From Streptomyces actinomycinicus (GTDB lineage Bacteria; Actinomycetota; Actinomycetes; Streptomycetales; Streptomycetaceae), in assembly GCF_016741775.1 (NCBI RefSeq), contig NZ_JAERRK010000006.1, forward strand, positions 372,001 to 436,000: a stretch of 64,000 bases of DNA, given 5' to 3'. The notes under the pieces were generated by a model. The model saw only the letters and a program-made list of their open reading frames with translations, ran no database searches and was not told the DNA's origin. Position 1 is the stretch's first letter. Every line of letters begins with the position of its first letter. The position numbers and the translations under genes were made by a program. This document shows, in pieces, positions 8,548-17,066 of this stretch.

Positions 8548-10047
8548 ATGGCCTCGGACCACATCCGCCGCTGGGAGTCCGGAGCACTCGCGCACGCCGT
8601 CACGGACCCCTTCGGCCAGGGCCCGGTGCCCTGGCTGCGCGGCAGTGAGACGTATTTCGACGACACCGGGCACGTCGTGCCCTGGTACGTCGACGCCGGC
8701 CCGCAGCAGCTCACCGGCGCGGCCGGCGCACGCGTACCGGCGCCGCGGTCGGCCGGCTCAGGCCCCCGCTCGGCGGACGACGTGCACCGTCAGATCAAGG
8801 GCTTCACCTCCACCGGCGCCGTCTCGCCCGGCGAGGCGATCGACTTCCGCATCACGGTCGATCCGCCGCAGGAGTTCAGCGTCGACATCTACCGCATCGG
8901 CCACTACGGCGGCGACGGAGCCTCCAAGATCACCACCAGTCCGCGGCTGTCCGGCATCGTCCAGCCCCCGCCGCTGGCCGCCGACCGCACGGTCTCCTGC
9001 CACCACTGGTGGCTGTCCTGGCGCCTGCAGGTGCCGTCCTACTGGAGCATCGGCGCCTACGTGGCCGTCCTCACCACCGTCGACGGCTACCGCTCCCACG
9101 TGCCGTTCACGGTCCGCGACGATCATCCGGCCGATCTGCTCCTGCTGCTGCCCGACATCACCTGGCAGGCGTACAACCTGTACCCGGAGGACGGCCGCAC
9201 CGGCGCCAGCCTGTACCACGCCTGGGACGAGAGGGGCCGGCTGCTCGGTGAGGCCGACGCGGCCACCACGGTCTCCTTCGACCGCCCGTACGCGGGCGCG
9301 GGCCTGCCCCTGCACGTCGGCCACGCCTACGACTTCATCCGCTGGGCCGAGCGCTACGGCTACGACATCGCCTACGCCGACGCCCGCGACCTGCACGCCG
9401 GCCGTGTCGACACCTCCCGCTACCGTGGCCTGGTCTTCCCCGGCCACGACGAGTACTGGTCGGCGCCGATGCGGCGGGCCGTCGAGGACGCCCGGGACCG
9501 CGGGACCTCACTGGTCTTCCTGTCGGCCAACACCATGTACTGGCAGGTGGAGCTGGGTCCGTCCCCGTCCGGCGTCCCGGACCGGCTGCTGACCTGCCGC
9601 AAGCGCAAGGGCCCCGGGAAGCCGGTGCTGTGGCGGGAGGTCGACCGGCCCGAGCAGCAGACGGTCGGCATCCAGTACGCGGGCCGGGTGCCCGAGCCGT
9701 ACCCGCTGATCGTCCGCAACGGCGGCCACTGGCTGTGGGAGGCCACCGGCGCGCACGAGGGCGACGAGATCGAGGGGCTGGTCGCCGGCGAGGCCGACCG
9801 GTACTTCCCGCGCACCCCGCTGCCCGAGCACGACGAGCGCATCCTGCTCGCCCACTCCCCCTACACCGACAACGACGGCGTCCTGCGCCACCAGGAGACC
9901 TCGCTCTACCGGGCCCCCTCCGGCGCCTGGGTCTTCGCCTCCGGCACCTTCGCCTGGTCCCCGGCCCTGGACCGTCCCGAACACGTCGACCCCCGCGTCC
10001 AACGGGCCACGGCGAACCTGCTGGACCGTATCTGCAAACGCGACTGA
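8548..10047 (+). CDS. N,N-dimethylformamidase beta-subunit-like protein
   Basis: A 499-residue protein whose central and C-terminal parts match the large-subunit-like domain of N,N-dimethylformamidase. The features are an Ig-like lead-in ([31 protein letters not shown]), [21 protein letters not shown], a glutamine-amidotransferase-like core ([30 protein letters not shown]) and [12 protein letters not shown]. No signal peptide is seen. The ATG has a strong site GGGAGGGGAG 9 bases upstream. In Streptomyces this protein is conserved near purC without the rest of a DMF pathway, so the real substrate is unknown. A role in amide or C-N bond chemistry is inference from the family. Confidence 0.75.
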   Translation: MASDHIRRWESGALAHAVTDPFGQGPVPWLRGSETYFDDTGHVVPWYVDAGPQQLTGAAGARVPAPRSAGSGPRSADDVHRQIKGFTSTGAVSPGEAIDFRITVDPPQEFSVDIYRIGHYGGDGASKITTSPRLSGIVQPPPLAADRTVSCHHWWLSWRLQVPSYWSIGAYVAVLTTVDGYRSHVPFTVRDDHPADLLLLLPDITWQAYNLYPEDGRTGASLYHAWDERGRLLGEADAATTVSFDRPYAGAGLPLHVGHAYDFIRWAERYGYDIAYADARDLHAGRVDTSRYRGLVFPGHDEYWSAPMRRAVEDARDRGTSLVFLSANTMYWQVELGPSPSGVPDRLLTCRKRKGPGKPVLWREVDRPEQQTVGIQYAGRVPEPYPLIVRNGGHWLWEATGAHEGDEIEGLVAGEADRYFPRTPLPEHDERILLAHSPYTDNDGVLRHQETSLYRAPSGAWVFASGTFAWSPALDRPEHVDPRVQRATANLLDRICKRD

Positions 10048-10150
10048 CCACCGGGCGGGCCCCGCCGGCGCCCGCCCACCCCCCTGGCGGAAACCGATCG
10101 CCCCGATAAGGGAGAATCGAGGCACTTGGACAGAGCCACGGGGAGGAACC

Positions 10151-11050
10151 GTGTCCGGATTCGTAGAAAAGCCCGAACCGATCGAGGTTCCGGGCCTGGT
10201 GCACCTGCACACCGGCAAGGTGCGCGAGCTGTACCGGAACGAGGCGGGCGACCTCGTGATGGTCGCCAGCGACCGCATGTCCGCCTACGACTGGGTGCTG
10301 CCCACGGAGATCCCCGACAAGGGCCGGGTCCTCACCCGTCTCTCCCTGTGGTGGTTCGACCAGCTGCGCGACCTCGCCCCCCACCATGTGATCAGCACCG
10401 AGGTGCCCGAGGGCGCCCCGGCCGACTGGCAGGGCCGCACCCTGGTCTGCAAGTCGCTCGAGATGGTCCCGGTGGAGTGCGTGGCCCGCGGCTACCTCAC
10501 CGGCTCGGGCCTGCTCGAGTACAACGAGTCCCGGACCGTCTGCGGCCTCGCCCTCCCCGAAGGCCTCGTCGACGGCTCCGAACTGCCCGGCCCGATCTTC
10601 ACGCCGGCCACCAAGGCCGAGGTCGGCGAGCACGACGAGAACGTCTCCTACGAGGAGGTGGCCCGCCAGGTCGGCGCGGAGACCGCCGCCCAGCTGCGCC
10701 AGGCCACGCTGGCGGTGTACGCGCGCGCCCGGGACATCGCCCGCGAGCGGGGGATCATCCTGGCCGACACGAAGTTCGAGTTCGGCTTCGACGGCGACAC
10801 GCTCGTCCTCGCCGACGAGGTGCTCACCCCGGACTCGTCCCGCTTCTGGCCGGCCGACCAGTGGCAGCCGGGCCGCGCCCAGCCGTCGTACGACAAGCAG
10901 TTCGTGCGGGACTGGCTGACCTCGCCGGAGTCCGGCTGGGACCGCAGGAGCGAGCAGCCCCCGCCGCCGCTGCCGGAGCAGGTCGTGGCGGCGACCCGGC
11001 AGAAGTACGTGGAGGCGTACGAGCGCCTGACGGGCACCGGCTGGAGCTGA
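10151..11050 (+). CDS. purC: Phosphoribosylaminoimidazole-succinocarboxamide synthase
   Basis: A 299-residue SAICAR synthetase, which condenses CAIR with aspartate using ATP. Family motifs are HTGKVRELY near residue 20, [40 protein letters not shown] (active-site segment), [21 protein letters not shown] and [13 protein letters not shown]. The GTG start is preceded by GGGAGG at 10141. Length is normal for actinobacterial PurC. It stands alone between the DMF-amidase-like gene and a hairpin array. purE/purK, which make its substrate, are not in this window. Confidence 0.97.
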   Translation: MSGFVEKPEPIEVPGLVHLHTGKVRELYRNEAGDLVMVASDRMSAYDWVLPTEIPDKGRVLTRLSLWWFDQLRDLAPHHVISTEVPEGAPADWQGRTLVCKSLEMVPVECVARGYLTGSGLLEYNESRTVCGLALPEGLVDGSELPGPIFTPATKAEVGEHDENVSYEEVARQVGAETAAQLRQATLAVYARARDIARERGIILADTKFEFGFDGDTLVLADEVLTPDSSRFWPADQWQPGRAQPSYDKQFVRDWLTSPESGWDRRSEQPPPPLPEQVVAATRQKYVEAYERLTGTGWS

Positions 11051-11092
11051 CGCCCCCGCCCCCGGCGCCCGGCCGGGGGCACCCGCACGAAA

Positions 11093-11219
11093 GGCCCCGG
11101 GAGGAACCGGGGCCGAACGCAAGTAGCCCCGGCGGAAAACCGGGGGCCGAACGCAATTAGCCCCGGCGGAAAACCGGGGGCCGAACGCAAGAAGCCCCCG
11201 GCCGGAACCGGGGGCTTCT
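11093..11219 (+). repeat. Tandem array of four terminator-like hairpins after purC
   Basis: Four head-to-tail units of 28-34 bases start at 11093, 11124, 11158 and 11192. Each is a CCCCGG-type stem around a short GGAA(AA) loop. The first three end in the same spacer CCGAACGCAA, and the middle two are identical over 33 bases. The last (11191-11218, stem GAAGCCCCCGG) is the strongest terminator and also lies 3' of tRNA-Gly on the minus strand. It is therefore a bidirectional terminator region expanded by tandem duplication. Confidence 0.85.
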
Positions 11220-11222
11220 CCA

Positions 11223-11298
11223 TGGAGCGGACGACGAGGCTCGAACTCGCGACCTCAACCTTGGCAAGGTTGCGCTCTACCAACTGAGCTACGTCCGC
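11223..11298 (-). tRNA. tRNA-Gly (GCC), copy 1
   Basis: The acceptor GCGGACG pairs with CGTCCGC, the D arm has GTAGCTC, the anticodon loop is TTGCCAA (GCC), the T loop is GTTCGAGCC, the discriminator is U and CCA is encoded. Its body is identical to the copy at 15084-15156. It starts 23 bases after the stop of the response regulator on the same strand, so read-through transcription is possible. Confidence 0.95.
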
Positions 11299-11321
11299 AC
11301 TGCGCCGTGGCGCGGAAGCAA

Positions 11322-11936
11322 CTATACCCAACCTCGCTCGCGTGCGAGACGCACTGCGGCATGCCGGTTCTCGGCACCGAGCTTCGTGACCGCCGAGGAG
11401 AGGTAGTTCCGCACCGTCCCCGGCGACAGAGCGGCCCGCTCGGCGATCTCCGCGACGGGCGCGCCGTCGGCGGCCAGCTCCAGCACCTCGGCCTCCCGGG
11501 CGGTCAGCGGGGAGTCGCCGGCGGAGATCGCGTCGGCGGCCAACTCCGGGTCGACGTAACGGTTCCCGGCGTGCACGGTCCGGATGATCTCGGCGAGCCG
11601 CTGGGCACTGACGGTCTTCGGGACGAACCCGCGCACACCGGCCGCGAGCGCCCGTTTCAGGTGGCCGGGCCGGCCGTGTCCGGTGACGATCAGCACCCGG
11701 CAGCCGGGCAGCTCGGTCCGCAGGGATGTGGCCACCCTCACACCGTCGGCGCCCGGCATCTGGAGGTCCAGCACGGCCACATCGGGTTCGTGCGCCCGTG
11801 CCATCGCCAGCGCCTCCGGCCCGCTCGCCGCCTCGGCGACGACCAGCAGATCGTCCTCCAGCGAGAGCAGCGCGGCCAGCGCACCCCGGATCAGGTGCTC
11901 GTCGTCGGCGAGCAACAGCCGTACCGGCACGCTCAC
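11322..11936 (-). CDS. LuxR-family (NarL/DesR-type) response regulator
   Basis: A 204-residue regulator. The receiver domain has acidic DDE at residues 11-13, phospho-acceptor Asp in AVLDLQMPG (~57), Thr in VLIVTGHG and Lys in FVPKTV. The C-terminal LuxR helix-turn-helix is LTAREAEVLELAADGAPVAEIA..LSPGTVRNYLSSAVTKL. The GTG start overlaps the kinase stop (GTGA), so the pair is translationally coupled. It is the last gene of an ABC-permease-kinase-regulator operon. By analogy with DesKR/LiaR-like systems it probably activates the operon in response to membrane or antibiotic stress; a fitting palindrome lies upstream of the first gene (15000-15026). Ligand unknown. Confidence 0.93.
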   Translation of the reverse strand: MSVPVRLLLADDEHLIRGALAALLSLEDDLLVVAEAASGPEALAMARAHEPDVAVLDLQMPGADGVRVATSLRTELPGCRVLIVTGHGRPGHLKRALAAGVRGFVPKTVSAQRLAEIIRTVHAGNRYVDPELAADAISAGDSPLTAREAEVLELAADGAPVAEIAERAALSPGTVRNYLSSAVTKLGAENRHAAVRLARERGWV

Positions 11937-13180
11937 GAGGTGACTCCTCTCACAGTCGCCAGGGGGACCTCCGCCACCACCCGGAACCGGTCCCGGCCGG
12001 CGCCGGTGATCCCCGCCTCCAGGGTTCCGTCGACCGCGGCGAGCCGTTCCCGCAGCCCCGCGAGTCCGGTACCGCCGTCGTTCCGCGGTTTCTCGGACAC
12101 ACCGTCGTTCTCCACCGTCAGCACCACACGGCCCTCCAGCACCGAGAGTCCCACCTCGCAGTGGTCCGCGTCCCCGTGCCGCAGCACGTTGGTGGTCGCC
12201 TCGCGCACCACCCAGCCGAGTGCGGACTGCACCTGCGCGGGCAGCCCCGTGGCGTCGGAGCGGACCGTGCAGTCGATCCCGGCGGCGGTCAGCACGCCCT
12301 GGGCGCCGGCGAGTTCGGCTCCCAGGTCGGCCTCGCGGTAGCCGCGTACGACGGCCCGTACCTCACGCTGGGACTCCTGCGCGATGCGCTGCACCTCGAT
12401 CATCTGCTCCACGGCCTCCGCCCGTCCCCGCCGGGCCAGTTGGACGGCCAGCTCGCTCTTGAGGGAGATCACCGACAGGTTTCGCCCCAGCACGTCGTGC
12501 AGGTCCCGTCCGAACCGCAGCCGTTCCTCGGCGACGGCGAGCCGGGCCTCGACCTCCCGGGCCCGCTCCGCCTCCCACAGCACGGACAGGGTCCAGGCGC
12601 CGCACCGTGCGGCCGTCAGGGCGAACAGCGTCGCGAACGCGGACATCAGGGCCGTGGCCAGCGCTCCGGAGCCGCTGGGATCGGCGCCGGTGAGAGCGAT
12701 CGTGATCACCGCGGAGAGGACCGAGAACCGGAGCAGGTACACCCGGATGGGCACGGTGAGCGCGTAGACCAGCCCGAAGGCCGTGAGCGCCGCCCCCACC
12801 GCGAGCCGGAGGGCGAACGGATCGCTCCCGCGGACCGCGGCCAGCACCAGGACCAGACCGAGCGCCAGGGCGAGCAGTACGGCGGGAACGCGCTGGGCGC
12901 GGGACGGCAGTGGGGCGCGCTCGAGGTAGTGGTCGAGCGCGGGCCGCAGCAGCCGGCCGGCCGCCGCGCACTGGAGCAGCCCGGTGAAGATCAGCAGCCC
13001 GCCGAGCACCAGTGGCAGCGGCTGCCGGTGCAGCCCGCCCACCAGGGGCATCAGCAGCCAGCCCAGCGGGAACAGCCAGACGGTGGCGTGCCAGGTGATC
13101 AGGCTCTGCAGCTCGACCCGTTCCGCCTTGCTGCGCTCCCCCCAGTGCCGCTGCTGCCACCGTCGTATCCGCCCCACCAT
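11933..13180 (-). CDS. Sensor histidine kinase (HisKA_3/NarX-DesK type)
   Basis: A 415-residue membrane kinase. Roughly five to six hydrophobic helices fill residues ~20-190 with no large extracellular loop, which suggests sensing within the membrane. A coiled segment leads to the phosphoacceptor motif RFGRDLHDVLGRNLSVISLK, and the ATPase domain carries VREATTNVLRHG (N box), VENDG and GTGLAGLRERL (G boxes). I start at the ATG at 13180, 17 bases after the permease stop; a longer frame would overlap the permease. It should phosphorylate the adjacent regulator. Confidence 0.92.
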   Translation of the reverse strand: MVGRIRRWQQRHWGERSKAERVELQSLITWHATVWLFPLGWLLMPLVGGLHRQPLPLVLGGLLIFTGLLQCAAAGRLLRPALDHYLERAPLPSRAQRVPAVLLALALGLVLVLAAVRGSDPFALRLAVGAALTAFGLVYALTVPIRVYLLRFSVLSAVITIALTGADPSGSGALATALMSAFATLFALTAARCGAWTLSVLWEAERAREVEARLAVAEERLRFGRDLHDVLGRNLSVISLKSELAVQLARRGRAEAVEQMIEVQRIAQESQREVRAVVRGYREADLGAELAGAQGVLTAAGIDCTVRSDATGLPAQVQSALGWVVREATTNVLRHGDADHCEVGLSVLEGRVVLTVENDGVSEKPRNDGGTGLAGLRERLAAVDGTLEAGITGAGRDRFRVVAEVPLATVRGVTS

Positions 13181-13196
13181 GTGCGCCCCCCGTTCC

Positions 13197-13985
13197 TCAG
13201 CGCCGGGGCTCCCACCGGAACCACCGTCGTACAGCAAACACCGCCACCACGGTCCAGGCCAGCGCCGTCGCGGCGGCGCCGAGGGCCTCGTACGCGCTCA
13301 ACTGCCCGGTCCAGCCCGCCCGGACGAGCCGGACGGCGGGGGACAGCGGGAGCAGTTCGCAGACGGAGGCGAGCCGCTCCGGCATGGCCTCGGTGGGGAA
13401 CATGATTCCCGAGCCGGTCATCGACACGAGCACCAGCGGCAGCGCGGTGACCTGACCGCTCTCCACGGTCGGGGTGAAGGACGCGGTGAGAGCGGCGAGC
13501 GCGGCGCTCAGCACCAGCCCGGCCAGGAGCCCCAGCAGGGTCAGGTACGGCGCCCTGGGTGCTCCGGCGTGCAGCAGGACGGCGCATCCGGCGCACAGTA
13601 CGAGTGCCTGGGCGAGGCCGAGGGTCAGGGCGGGCAGGGCGGTGCCGGTGAGGATCCCGGTGTCGGAGATTTCGCCGGTGCGCAGTCGTTTGAGGACGAG
13701 TTCCTCGCGGCGGGCGACATAGGTGTTGACCAGTGCGGTGTAGACGGCGAAGAGGAAGGAGAAGCCGATCGCGGCGGTGAGCATGGCGGCGCCGACGCTC
13801 ACCCCGTGCTTCTCCAGATCCAGCCCGTCGAGCGCCGGCCGCACGCTGAACGGCACGGAGAGCGGCACCATGAGTGCGGTGAGCACGACCCCGCGGTTGC
13901 GGCCGAGCAGGGTGAGTTCGGCCCGCGCCAGCGCTCGCAGCCGCCGTACCGCGGGCGTGCGGACGGTTGTCGTCAGGGTGTTCAT
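13197..13985 (-). CDS. ABC transporter permease (ABC-2 type)
   Basis: A 262-residue protein with six predicted membrane helices arranged as in ABC-2 exporter permeases: one after the N-terminal cytoplasmic helix, the segment RREELVLKRLRTGEI on the coupling loop, then four to five C-terminal helices including LPLVLVSMTGSGIMFP. It starts at the ATG at 13985 behind GGAGG and overlaps the ATPase stop by four bases (ATGA). With the ATPase it forms an exporter, plausibly for a drug or lipid-linked compound (inference). Confidence 0.9.
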   Translation of the reverse strand: MNTLTTTVRTPAVRRLRALARAELTLLGRNRGVVLTALMVPLSVPFSVRPALDGLDLEKHGVSVGAAMLTAAIGFSFLFAVYTALVNTYVARREELVLKRLRTGEISDTGILTGTALPALTLGLAQALVLCAGCAVLLHAGAPRAPYLTLLGLLAGLVLSAALAALTASFTPTVESGQVTALPLVLVSMTGSGIMFPTEAMPERLASVCELLPLSPAVRLVRAGWTGQLSAYEALGAAATALAWTVVAVFAVRRWFRWEPRR

Positions 13986-14956
13986 GCCGCCTCCTCCCCG
14001 CCCTGCTCCCGCCCTCGTCCGGGCGGGGGGAACCCCGTCCGCGCGATGCCGAGGAAGGCCTCCTCCAGGGAGGCCGGGCGCACGTCGAGGCCGCGCAGTT
14101 CGACGCCGGCCCGCTCGGCCCAGACGAGCACGGCGGTGGCGGTCCGCTGGAGTTCGAGGGTGCGCAGCCGGACGACCTTGCCGTCGTTCTCGTGTCCGCA
14201 GACGCCGAGGGCGGCGAGCGGCGGCAGATCGCCGAGGAAATAGCCGTCGGGCAGTTCGAAGCTGATCCGGGAGGGGCGGCCGGCGGTGACCTCGGCCGGC
14301 GTGCCGTAGGCGGCGATACGGCCCTCGTGCAGGATGGCGAGCCGGTCGGCCAGGCCCTCCGCCTCCTCCAGGTAGTGCGTGGTGAGCAGCACGGTCGTGC
14401 CCGCGTCGCGCAGCCGGCGCACCAGCGTCCAGGTGTCCCGGCGGCCCTCGGCGTCGAGCCCGCTGGTCGGCTCGTCGAGGAACAGCACCTCTGGGTCGCC
14501 CAGCAGTGCGAGGGCCAGGTCGAGGCGCCGGCGCTCGCCGCCGGACAGCTGCTTGACCCGGACGCCGTGCTTGCCGGTGAGCCCGACCAGCTCCAGCACC
14601 TCGTGCTCCGGCCGTGCCCCGGTCGTGCACCCGGCCCACATGCGGGCGGTCTCGGCGACGGTCAGCTCGGCGGGGAAACCGCCTTCCTGGAGCATCACGC
14701 CGGTGCGGGGCCGTACGGCGTCCCGCTCGTGGAAGGGGTCGTGGCCCAGGACCCTTATCCGGCCGCCGGCCGGGGCCGCGAGTCCTTCCAGGACTTCGAC
14801 CGTGGAGGTCTTTCCCGCGCCGTTGGTGCCCAGCAGGGCGAAGATCTCGCCGCGTGCCACGGAGAAGGTGATTCCGCGCACGGCCTCGAACCCGCCCCCG
14901 TAGACACGCCGGAGGCCGGTGACCTCGATCGCGTGCTCGTGTCCGTCGGTGTTCAT
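13982..14956 (-). CDS. ABC transporter ATP-binding protein
   Basis: A 324-residue ATPase of the drug/daunorubicin exporter type. Walker A is LGTNGAGKTS (~42-50), the Q-loop is GVMLQEGGF, the signature is KQLSGGERRRLDLALALL, Walker B is VLFLDEPTSGLD and the switch His is in VLLTTHYLEEAE. The C-terminal ~80 residues (EVTAGRPSRISFELP onward) are the accessory domain common in DrrA-like proteins. It is the first gene of the four-gene operon, and the ATG follows a leader of about 60 bases from the candidate operator. Confidence 0.93.
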   Translation of the reverse strand: MNTDGHEHAIEVTGLRRVYGGGFEAVRGITFSVARGEIFALLGTNGAGKTSTVEVLEGLAAPAGGRIRVLGHDPFHERDAVRPRTGVMLQEGGFPAELTVAETARMWAGCTTGARPEHEVLELVGLTGKHGVRVKQLSGGERRRLDLALALLGDPEVLFLDEPTSGLDAEGRRDTWTLVRRLRDAGTTVLLTTHYLEEAEGLADRLAILHEGRIAAYGTPAEVTAGRPSRISFELPDGYFLGDLPPLAALGVCGHENDGKVVRLRTLELQRTATAVLVWAERAGVELRGLDVRPASLEEAFLGIARTGFPPPGRGREQGGEEAA

Positions 14957-14999
14957 GACTTCAGCGTCCCGGCGGTGCGGACCGGCGGGCAGTGCGTGG

Positions 15000-15026
15000 T
15001 GTCATCGCTCGGCATGACAAATGTCA
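15000..15026 (-). promoter_or_regulatory. Candidate operator of the ABC/two-component operon
   Basis: A compound inverted repeat lies ~45-70 bases upstream of the ATPase start. TGACAAATGTCA (15015-15026) is a perfect 5+2+5 palindrome. GTCAT (15001) and ATGAC (15014) form a second inverted pair 8 bases apart. Such GTCAT/ATGAC sites suit dimeric NarL/DesR-family regulators. Autoregulation by the operon's own response regulator is inferred. Confidence 0.55.
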
Positions 15027-15045
15027 GAGCCGGTCACGGACAACG

Positions 15046-15078
15046 AAAAGACCCCGGTCCAGAGGACCGGGGTCTTTT
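15046..15078 (-). terminator. Terminator of tRNA-Gly copy 2
   Basis: Perfect 15-bp stem AAAAGACCCCGGTCC with loop AGA directly 3' of the minus-strand tRNA-Gly. On the plus strand it ends in TTTTT, so it could work in both directions. Confidence 0.8.
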
Positions 15079-15083
15079 TCCCG

Positions 15084-15156
15084 AGCGGACGACGAGGCTC
15101 GAACTCGCGACCTCAACCTTGGCAAGGTTGCGCTCTACCAACTGAGCTACGTCCGC
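15084..15156 (-). tRNA. tRNA-Gly (GCC), copy 2
   Basis: Identical to the body of copy 1 at 11226-11298 but without an encoded CCA (CGG follows the discriminator U). Anticodon GCC. Confidence 0.95.
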
Positions 15157-15236
15157 ACTGCTCCCGACCGGCTCCCACCGATCGGTGCGAGCACCAGCCT
15201 ACCCGATCCACTGGAGTGGTCGTGACGGCGGTGCAG

Positions 15237-15308
15237 AGCGGGTGACAGGAATCGCACACTGCGCCTTCCCCCTGGAAGGGGGATGTTCTACTACTGAACT
15301 ACACCCGC
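15237..15308 (-). tRNA. tRNA-Gly (TCC)
   Basis: The acceptor GCGGGTG pairs with CACCCGC, the anticodon stem is CCCCC/GGGGG around CTTCCAG (anticodon TCC, reads GGA/GGG), the T loop is GATTCCTGTC, and CCA is not encoded. It lies 80 bases upstream of tRNA-Gly(GCC) copy 2 on the same strand, so the two may be co-transcribed. Confidence 0.9.
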
Positions 15309-15473
15309 ACGGTCCGGGGATCCGGCCTTCCGGCCTCGCCCCTCGGCGTGTCCCAGACATTAGCTGATCGGCAGGGGGGTAGCGCAAGTCGGTTCCCCCG
15401 TGGCCCTTTTTGCCCCAAGTGCACGGCCCTCAGGGCCCGCTGACGGACCCTGAGGGCTCGCCCCTTCGCGGGC

Positions 15474-15791
15474 TCACTGGGCGGAGCTGAACGCCTCGTA
15501 GACCTTCTTCGGGATGCGTCCGCGGGCCGGCACGTCCATCTTGTTCGCCTGGGCCCAGGCGCGCACGGCCGCCGGGTCGGGGGCGACCTCCGTCTGCTTG
15601 TACGCCTTGCCGGACCGGGACCGCTTACGGCCGGCCTCCACGTAGGGCGCGAGCGCCTTGCGCAGTTTCTTGGCGTTGGTTTCGTTCAGGTCGATCTCGT
15701 ACGACTTGCCGTCGAGTCCGAAGGCGATCGTTTCCGCCGCTTCCGAGCCGTCGATGTCGTCAAAGAGAGTGACCACGACCTTTTGCGCCAC
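15474..15791 (-). CDS. lsrL: Lsr2-family nucleoid-associated protein (LsrL)
   Basis: A 105-residue xenogeneic-silencer-type protein. The N-terminal oligomerisation domain begins MAQKVVVTLFDDIDGSEA with a beta-sheet pattern and YEIDLNETNAKKLRKAL. The C-terminal DNA-binding domain ends VRAWAQANKMDVPARGRIPKKVYEAF. The Arg-Gly-Arg hook (~90-92) is the AT-hook-like minor-groove contact. Family members bind AT-rich DNA and silence acquired genes. Streptomyces have two paralogues; the position next to purSQL fits LsrL rather than Lsr2, which is a synteny inference. The leader region is itself AT-rich. Confidence 0.88.
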   Translation of the reverse strand: MAQKVVVTLFDDIDGSEAAETIAFGLDGKSYEIDLNETNAKKLRKALAPYVEAGRKRSRSGKAYKQTEVAPDPAAVRAWAQANKMDVPARGRIPKKVYEAFSSAQ

Positions 15792-16101
15792 GAATATCGG
15801 TCCCTTCGTGCGGCACGTCGTTACAGCTCAACGCCGTCGACATGCCGAGTATCGGCTATTGCCAATTCATTTGTACAGTGCCCGGCAATGCAAAGTGAAG
15901 CCCGACTAAATCCGCCCGCGTGTCCGGGCGCAATAGGTGGGGCGGACGGACTGTGGAACTTTCCCAGAACTTTTCGCGAGTGCGCGGGTTCGACACCCGA
16001 TCGTGATGCGCCTCACGTACTTTCCTCCAACTCTACTCGCGTAGAAATTTTGTGCGGGTAGTCTGAAGGAACCTGCTCAGCACCACACATCGGGAGTGCC
16101 A
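15792..16101. other. AT-rich divergent promoter region of lsrL and purS
   Basis: About 310 bases without a gene, clearly lower in GC than the surroundings (runs such as GAAATTTTG near 16044-16052 and TTTCCCAGAACTTTTCGC near 15959). It must carry the promoters of lsrL (minus) and the purSQL operon (plus); TAGTCT at 16059 is a possible -10 for purS. I see no purine riboswitch. Confidence 0.5.
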
Positions 16102-16365
16102 GTGGCACGCGTCGTAGTCGACGTCATGCTCAAGCCGGAGATCCTCGACCCCCAGGGCCAGGCGGTCCAGCGTGCGCTGCCGCGCCTGGGATTCGAAGGG
16201 ATCTCGGACGTACGTCAGGGAAAGCGTTTCGAACTCGAAGTCGAGGGGCCGGTCGACGAGGCCGCACTCGGCCGCATCCGCGATCTTGCGGAATCCTTCC
16301 TTGCCAACACCGTGATCGAGGACTTCACCGTCCGGGTCGACGAAGTCGCGGAGGCGGCGAAGTGA
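16102..16365 (+). CDS. purS: Phosphoribosylformylglycinamidine synthase subunit PurS
   Basis: An 87-residue structural subunit that bridges PurQ and PurL in the three-part FGAM synthase. The sequence [21 protein letters not shown], then [20 protein letters not shown] and [14 protein letters not shown], is diagnostic. The GTG at 16102 is chosen because GGGAG lies 5 bases upstream. The stop overlaps the purQ start (GTGA). Confidence 0.96.
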   Translation: MARVVVDVMLKPEILDPQGQAVQRALPRLGFEGISDVRQGKRFELEVEGPVDEAALGRIRDLAESFLANTVIEDFTVRVDEVAEAAK

Positions 16366-17066
16366 CCGCTCGGATCGGCGTCGTCACTTTCCCGGGCAGC
16401 CTGGACGACCGTGACACCCAGCGCGCGGTCCGCCTCGCGGGCGCCGAGCCGGTCGCCCTGTGGCACAAGGACAAGGACCTCAAGCAGGTCGACGCCGTGG
16501 TGCTGCCGGGCGGTTTCTCCTACGGCGACTATCTGCGGGCCGGTGCCATCTCCCGGTTCTCGCCGGTGATGGAGACCGTCATCGAGCAGGCGAAGGCCGG
16601 ACTTCCGGTCCTCGGCATCTGCAACGGCTTCCAGGTCCTCACCGAGGCCCACCTCCTCCCGGGTGCGATGCTCGGCAACGACCATCTCCACTTCATCTGC
16701 CGCGACCAGAAGCTGCGGGTGGAGAGCGCGGAGACCTTCTGGACCAGTGACTTCAGGGCCGGCCAGGAGATCAACATCCCGCTGAAGAACATGGACGGCC
16801 GGTACGTCGCCGACGAGTACACGCTCGACAAGCTGGAGGCCGAGGGCCGGGTCGTCTTCCGGTACGTCGCCCGCGGCGAAGCCGCTCATGGGTATGGCAA
16901 CCCCAACGGCTCGCTGCGGGACATCGCCGGCATCACCAACGAGGCCGGGAACGTCGTCGGCCTCATGCCGCACCCCGAGCACGCCGTGGAGCCGCTGATC
17001 GGTACGGGCCGTACCGACGGCCTGCCCTTCTTCACCTCGATCCTCAAGAAGCTGGTCAACGCATGA
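16362..17066 (+). CDS. purQ: Phosphoribosylformylglycinamidine synthase subunit PurQ
   Basis: A 234-residue class I glutamine amidotransferase that feeds ammonia to PurL. The oxyanion region is [16 protein letters not shown], the nucleophile Cys is in [10 protein letters not shown] (~87) and the His-Glu pair is in MPHPEHAVE near the C-terminus. The GTG start overlaps purS by 4 bases, and its stop overlaps the purL ATG (ATGA). The three genes are one translationally coupled operon. Confidence 0.97.
   Translation: MTARIGVVTFPGSLDDRDTQRAVRLAGAEPVALWHKDKDLKQVDAVVLPGGFSYGDYLRAGAISRFSPVMETVIEQAKAGLPVLGICNGFQVLTEAHLLPGAMLGNDHLHFICRDQKLRVESAETFWTSDFRAGQEINIPLKNMDGRYVADEYTLDKLEAEGRVVFRYVARGEAAHGYGNPNGSLRDIAGITNEAGNVVGLMPHPEHAVEPLIGTGRTDGLPFFTSILKKLVNA

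Noticed and set aside
10126..11160. 344-residue plus-strand frame overlapping purC
   Set aside because: Arg/Pro-rich out-of-frame shadow of purC running into the hairpin array.
15792..16101. Purine or THF riboswitch before purS
   Set aside because: No conserved junction elements seen; only AT-rich promoter-like DNA.
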